Source: Nissolia schottii
Lineage: Eukaryota > Streptophyta > Magnoliopsida > Fabales > Fabaceae
Reading direction: 5' to 3'
Assembly (NCBI GenBank): GCA_003254905.1
Contig: QANU01055181.1
Span: 242,182-306,181 of the forward strand
Length of the DNA: 64,000 nt
Part shown: positions 59,446 to 64,000 of the stretch, piece after piece
Numbering within the stretch: position 1 is the first letter of the stretch
Layout: the number at the start of each line of letters is the position of its first letter
Translations under genes and position numbers: made by a program
The notes under the pieces: model-generated
The model's input: the letters and a program-made list of their open reading frames with translations, nothing else
Told to the model about the DNA's origin: nothing
Database searches by the model: none

Positions 59446-60937
59446 ATAGTAACATTTGAACGTTAGTTATTCCTACATAATTACCGTCAAACAGTATCAA
59501 CGGTAACATATGCAATTATTACATGGTGGTGCATATTCTGAGGAGATTACCGTCGGGTAAAACCGACGATAACGACCTCAGATTCAAACGCGGTGAAGAC
59601 GTGGCAATTTACAATTGCTGTTTATATTCCATCGACTACGTCCAACGGTAACTATTTTAGGGTTTAGGGTTCAAGGTATTAGCATTGGTACCTCTTTTCC
59701 AACGGTAATATCGTCGACCGACATTCCGACAGTAATTGACTTTAACAGTTTTTTTTGGTCATATTTTTAATGTACATATAATTTTTTCATTAATTATTAT
59801 TTATTCGCAATTAATTAGAAATTTTGCTTTTATAAATTTAATTTATTTTTTTAATGCAAGCAATTTAATTTATTTTATGTATAAATACACATTAGATATA
59901 ACATATATTATTAATTGAATAAAACTAACAAACTAGAAAATTAAAATACTTCTAATTGAATATAACATATATATTACAAACTAAAAAATTATTCTCCTAA
60001 ATCGGCGGAAAGGCCATCATCACTCTCGGGGGAGGAGGCGGGAAGCTCTAGCAAGGGATTTGTCGACCTGGCCGTGTGTTCCTTCAATTGTCGTGATGGT
60101 GATGCGAGGGTGGAAAATGTTATTTTCGCATCGTCGCATCCTCAAGGGGTGGAACCTCGTTACGAATGGATGTGAAGGTAGCATTTTCCACCCTCGCATC
60201 ACTATCACCATAATCGACAAGTCTCACACATTTTCCTCCCTCTCATCACCACTACCATAATCGATGAGCCTCAATATTTTCCACCCTCGCATCACCATCT
60301 CCACCGATGAGAGGGTGGCAGGGATGATGGTGGTGGCGCAGCGAGTGTGAGAGAGTTTGGAGAAAACGAAAGAGTGGGAATGGGGGCTACCGCGGTGGAG
60401 GGGCTTTATAGCAATGACTTTTTAGATTACCGTCAGATTATTCTGACAGTAACTGGATATATTTATGGCTGGTTTGAACGTTGTGGAAAGCGTGGCGATT
60501 TGTTTTTTTTGAGACGTTTACCATCAGCTATATCTGACGGTAAATGCCCATATTTATTACATGGTCGTGCAAATTCTGAGGACATTACCGTCTAACTGTG
60601 CTGGCGGTAAATTTTGTTGTGAACACCTGGTAGATTACAATTGGCTTGAATTTACCGTCTGCTATGTCCAACGAAAATATTTTTTATTTTTGTAAAAACA
60701 AAACCTCAAATTTTTTCGTCGATTACGGTTGATAGCAAGTTTTTTGTGCCCTTCCTTGCGAACAATTACTGTTTATATTATCGTCGGTACCCTTCACCGA
60801 CAGTAATCTGACGCCTCTTTCCCTGTTCTTTTTGCGTGAACCGGTTACCATCGGATATTTTTGTTTTCCGACAGTATTACTGTCGGGTCATTTCTGATGG
60901 TAATGTATGGACGGTTATAGTCAATTTTCTTATAGTG
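59445..60937 (-). mobile_element. CACTA deletion derivative, copy 1
   Basis: The minus-strand left terminus cactataagaaaattg ends at 60937, followed by dense ttaccgtcgg-type subterminal repeats, a leader (to about 60090) and then, without the gene body, the acidic tail of the TNPA-like frame (about 59995-60060), an AT-rich stretch and the other subterminal region (59445-59735). It is thus a roughly 1.5-kb internally deleted, non-autonomous copy. It matches 61909-63386 along its whole length. Confidence 0.75.
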
Positions 60938-60940
60938 TAT

Positions 60941-61640
60941 AGCGTGGTTGTGTCTGACTTTGAGAGTGTGTGTGTGTGTGTATATATATATAACAAGTAG
61001 GTCATATTGTTTAATAAGATAAGGTCTGAGTTCCCGAAAAAGTTGTGTCTGACTATAATAAAAGATTGAGTCTGTGCATTTAAACTGGTTGTGTCTTAAA
61101 TAACAAAAATGTTAGATCTTTTACTTTGGTAAGGTTGTGTTTGGTTTCACCAAATGGTTGTTTATGTTCTATTTTTTTTCTCTCTTTGCTTCGATTATGT
61201 GATGGTTATGTCTGTATAATATTAAAGATAGGTTTGTATATATAACGTTGTTGTGTCCAGCTCTGTGTGTGTGTGTGTATAACCGTTAGGTCACATTATT
61301 TAATAAGGTTAGGTCTGAGTTCACGAAAAATTTGTGTCTAACTATAATAAAAGATTGTGCCTGTTTATTTAAATTGGTTCTGTCTTAAACAAACAAAAAG
61401 GTTAGGTCTTTTACTTTTGTAAGGTTGTGTCTGTTTTCACCAAATGGTTGTGTATGTTCTGCTTTTATTTCCTCTTTTTGCTTCAATCATGCTTTTAAGA
61501 TGCATGTAATGGTTGTGTCTGTGTAACATAAAAGATAGATATGTGTATATAATATGGTTGTGTCCATCTTTGTAAGATGATTAAGTCATGTTATTTAATA
61601 AGGCTAGGTCTGAGTTCACGAAATCGTAGTGTCTGAGTAT
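60941..61640 (+). repeat. Satellite-like tandem repeat, unit about 303 bp
   Basis: Units start at about 60944, 61246 and 61551, each beginning gtggttgtgtcc..ctttgtgtgtgtg. They share gttaggtcacattgtttaata, aggtctgagttcacgaa, taaaagattgtgtctgt and gttaggtcttttactttggt. The third unit is cut off at about 61640 and replaced by the right arm of the 305-bp inverted repeat. The same repeat resumes at 63390. Confidence 0.85.
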
Positions 61641-61910
61641 TATGAAAGGTTGTGCCACTAAATAGTACATGAAATATGCACATCAATTACAAAAATGATT
61701 ACAAAATGAAAAAGCACATGACATATCAAAAATGAAGAATGATCAAGAATAAACCAAAACAAATCGATACACTGAGAGAGAATGGCCATCAACAAAGCAA
61801 GAAAAAGCGAAGCATGAAATTAAAAGAGAATGAACAAAAATGAAGAAACAAAAGGAATGGACAAAGTTGTTTGCTGAGTCAGCAAAGAATTTTAGTAAAA
61901 TAGCATGAAC
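61607..61910 (+). repeat. Right arm of the 305-bp inverted repeat
   Basis: Inverted partner of 56221-56525. Its left part (ggtctgagttcacgaaat) belongs to the third satellite unit. The remainder (cacatcaattacaaaaatg to ttagtaaaatagcatgaac) is unique to the two arms. It ends exactly where the second CACTA derivative begins. Confidence 0.85.
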
Positions 61911-63386
61911 GTTAGTTATTCCTACCTAATTACCATCAGACAATATCGATGGTAACACATGCAATTATTACATGGTGGTGCATATTCTGAGGAGATTACT
62001 GTCGGGTAAAATCGACGATAACGACCTCAGATTCAAACGCGGTGAAGACGTGGCAGTTTACAATTGGTGGTTATATTCCGTCGGCTATGTCCGATGGTAA
62101 CTATTTTAGGGTTTAGGGTATTAGTGTCGGTACCTCTTTTTCGACGGTAATACCATCAATCGACAGTCCAACAATAATTGACTTTAATAGTTTTTTTGTC
62201 ATATTTTTATTGTATATATATATTTTTCATTAATTATTATTTATTTGCAATTAATTAGAAAATTTGCTTTTAGAAATTTAATTTATTTTTTTGATGTAAG
62301 CAATTTAATTTATTTTATGTATAAATACACATTAGATATAACATATATTATTAATTGAATGAACTAACAAACTAGAAAATTAAAAAACTTTTAATTGAAT
62401 ATAACACATATATTACAAACTAAAAAATTATTCTTCTAAATCGGCGTAAAGGCCATCATCGCTCTCAGAGGAAGAAGATTGGAGGAGGAGGCAGGAAGCT
62501 TTAGCGAGAGATTTGCCGACCTGGCCTTGTGTTCCTTCGATTGTCATGATGGTGATGCGAGGGTGAAAAATGTTATCGTCACATCCTCGAGGGGTGGAAC
62601 CGCGTTACGAGTGGATGCGAAGGTAACATTTTCCACCCTCGCATCACCATCACCATAATCGACAAGTCTTACACATTTTCCACCCTCGAATCACCACCAC
62701 CATAATCGATGAGCCTCAACATTTTCCATCCTCGCACCACCATCCCCACCGATGAGAGGGTGGCAGGGATGATGGTGGTGGCGCCACGAGTGTAAGAGAG
62801 TTTGGAGAGGACGGAAGAGTGGGATTGGGGTTGCCGCGGGGGGAGGGTTTTTATAGAAATGACTTTTCAGATTACCGTCGGATTATTCCGACGATAACTG
62901 GATATATTTATGGCTGGTTTGAACGTTGTGGAAGATGTGACGGTTTGTTTTTCTGAGACTTTAACTGTCGCCTATATCCGATGGTAAATACCCACATTTA
63001 TTACATGGTCGTGCAAATTCTGAGGACCTTACCGTCGAACCGCGTCGACGGTAAAGTTTGTTGTGAACACCTGGCAGATTACAATTGGCTTGAATTTACC
63101 ATCTATTGTGTCTGACGGAAATATTTTTTTTTATTTTTTTAAAAAACAAAACCTCGGATTTTACCGTCGGTTACGGCCGACAGTAAGTTTTTCGCGCCCT
63201 TGTCCCTCAAACAATTACCATTGATATTACCGTCGATACCCTTCACCGACGGTAATCTGATGCCTCTTTCCCTATTCTTTTTGCGCGAATCGATTACCGT
63301 CAAATATTTTTGTTTTCCTACGATATTACCGTCAGCTCGTGTCTGACGGTAAAGTATGGACGGTAATAGTCAAATTTCTTGTAGTG
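61909..63386 (-). mobile_element. CACTA deletion derivative, copy 2
   Basis: Minus-strand terminus cactacaagaaatttg ending at 63386, otherwise the same order and sequence as copy 1 (59445-60937), offset by about 2.45 kb. Its terminus is closer to the canonical CACTACAAGAAA than that of copy 1, and it lacks the few-base insertions seen there. The AT-rich interior (62170-62420) and TNPA tail (about 62430-62500) are also shared. Confidence 0.75.
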
Positions 63387-63389
63387 ATA

Positions 63390-64000
63390 TAACGTGGTTG
63401 TGTCCAACTTTGTGTGTGTGTATATATAACAATTAGATCATATTGTTTAATAAGGTTAGGTCTGAGTTCACGAAAAAAGTTATGTCTAACTATAATAAAA
63501 GATTGTGTCTGTGTATTTAAAAGGGTTTTGTCCTAAACAACAAAAAGGTTAGGTCTTTTACTTTGGTAAGGTTGTGTCTGTTTTCACCAAATGGTTGTTT
63601 ATGTTCTATTTTTCTTTTCTCTCTTTGCTTCGATTATGTGATGGTTGTGTCTATATAATATTAAAGATAGGTCTATGTATATAACATGGTTGCATACAGC
63701 TTTGTGTGTGTATAACGGTTAGGTCACATTGTTTAATAAGGTTAGGTCTAAGTTCACGAAAAATTTGTGTCTGACTATAATAAAAGACTGTGTCTGTTTA
63801 TTTAAACTGATTCTGTCTTAAACAAACAAAAATGTTAGGTCTTTTACTTTGGTAAGGTTGTGTTTGTTTTCACCAAATGGTTGTTTATGCTCTACTTTTT
63901 TTTCCTCTTTTTGCTTCGATCGTGCTTTTAAGATGCATGTAATAGTTGTGTCTGTGTAACATAAAAAATAGATCTGTGTATATAATATAGTTGTGTCCAT
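63390..64000 (+). repeat. Satellite-like tandem repeat, second block, runs off the window
   Basis: Units start at about 63394, 63686 and 63988, equivalent to the block at 60941-61640. The array continues past the window end, so its true extent is unknown. Confidence 0.85.

Overview
This is eukaryotic nuclear DNA from a flowering plant, almost certainly a eudicot. Genes carry GT-AG introns at plant-typical positions. Intergenic DNA is very AT-rich, long and full of class II transposon debris. The transposon families and MITEs have a legume-like flavour, but the sequence alone does not fix the genus. Three single 'n' bases (about 4333, 20099 and 56767) mark unresolved positions.

Four host genes are well supported. 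(1) The 3' two exons of a TIR1/AFB-type auxin receptor F-box gene lie at 1052-2459 (+); the F-box exon is upstream of the window. (2) An intronless 577-residue armadillo-repeat protein lies at 10781-12514 (+), with a CT microsatellite and a 7-codon upstream ORF in its leader. (3) A four-exon STP1-type hexose/H+ symporter lies at 42998-45764 (+). (4) A seven-exon VAP/MSP-domain protein of the VAP4 (MAMI-like) group lies at 52386-55729 (-). They look like independent housekeeping or signalling genes, with no sign of a pathway cluster. Two host-like relics were also found: the N-terminal coiled-coil piece of a CNL resistance gene (51113-51330, -) and a zf-GRF gene remnant (40421-40780, -).

Mobile DNA fills most of the rest. 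At 15381-18850 a Mutator-like unit is bracketed by palindromic repeats and filled with trinucleotide repeats and degenerate telomere-like DNA. At 23042-30776 a large CACTA (En/Spm) element, or nest of elements, carries a dead TNP2 transposase. A related 3' end lies at 40917-41564. At about 56950-63386 minus-strand CACTA relatives carry a dead TNPA-like (Transposase_24) gene and two near-identical deletion derivatives embedded in a tandem duplication with a roughly 300-bp satellite-like repeat. Smaller insertions with clear target duplications are two hAT-type MITEs (4793-5063, 22197-22583), a solo LTR (47694-47998) and a probable SINE (48625-48746).

The most interesting signals are: tandem fold-back copies of a transposon segment inside the CACTA element (25740-26130), which look like a possible self-silencing hairpin source; the regularly spaced palindromes bounding the MULE-like unit; and an auxin receptor with a degenerate miR393 site and changed pocket residues. 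No wholly new biochemical system is evident from reading alone.
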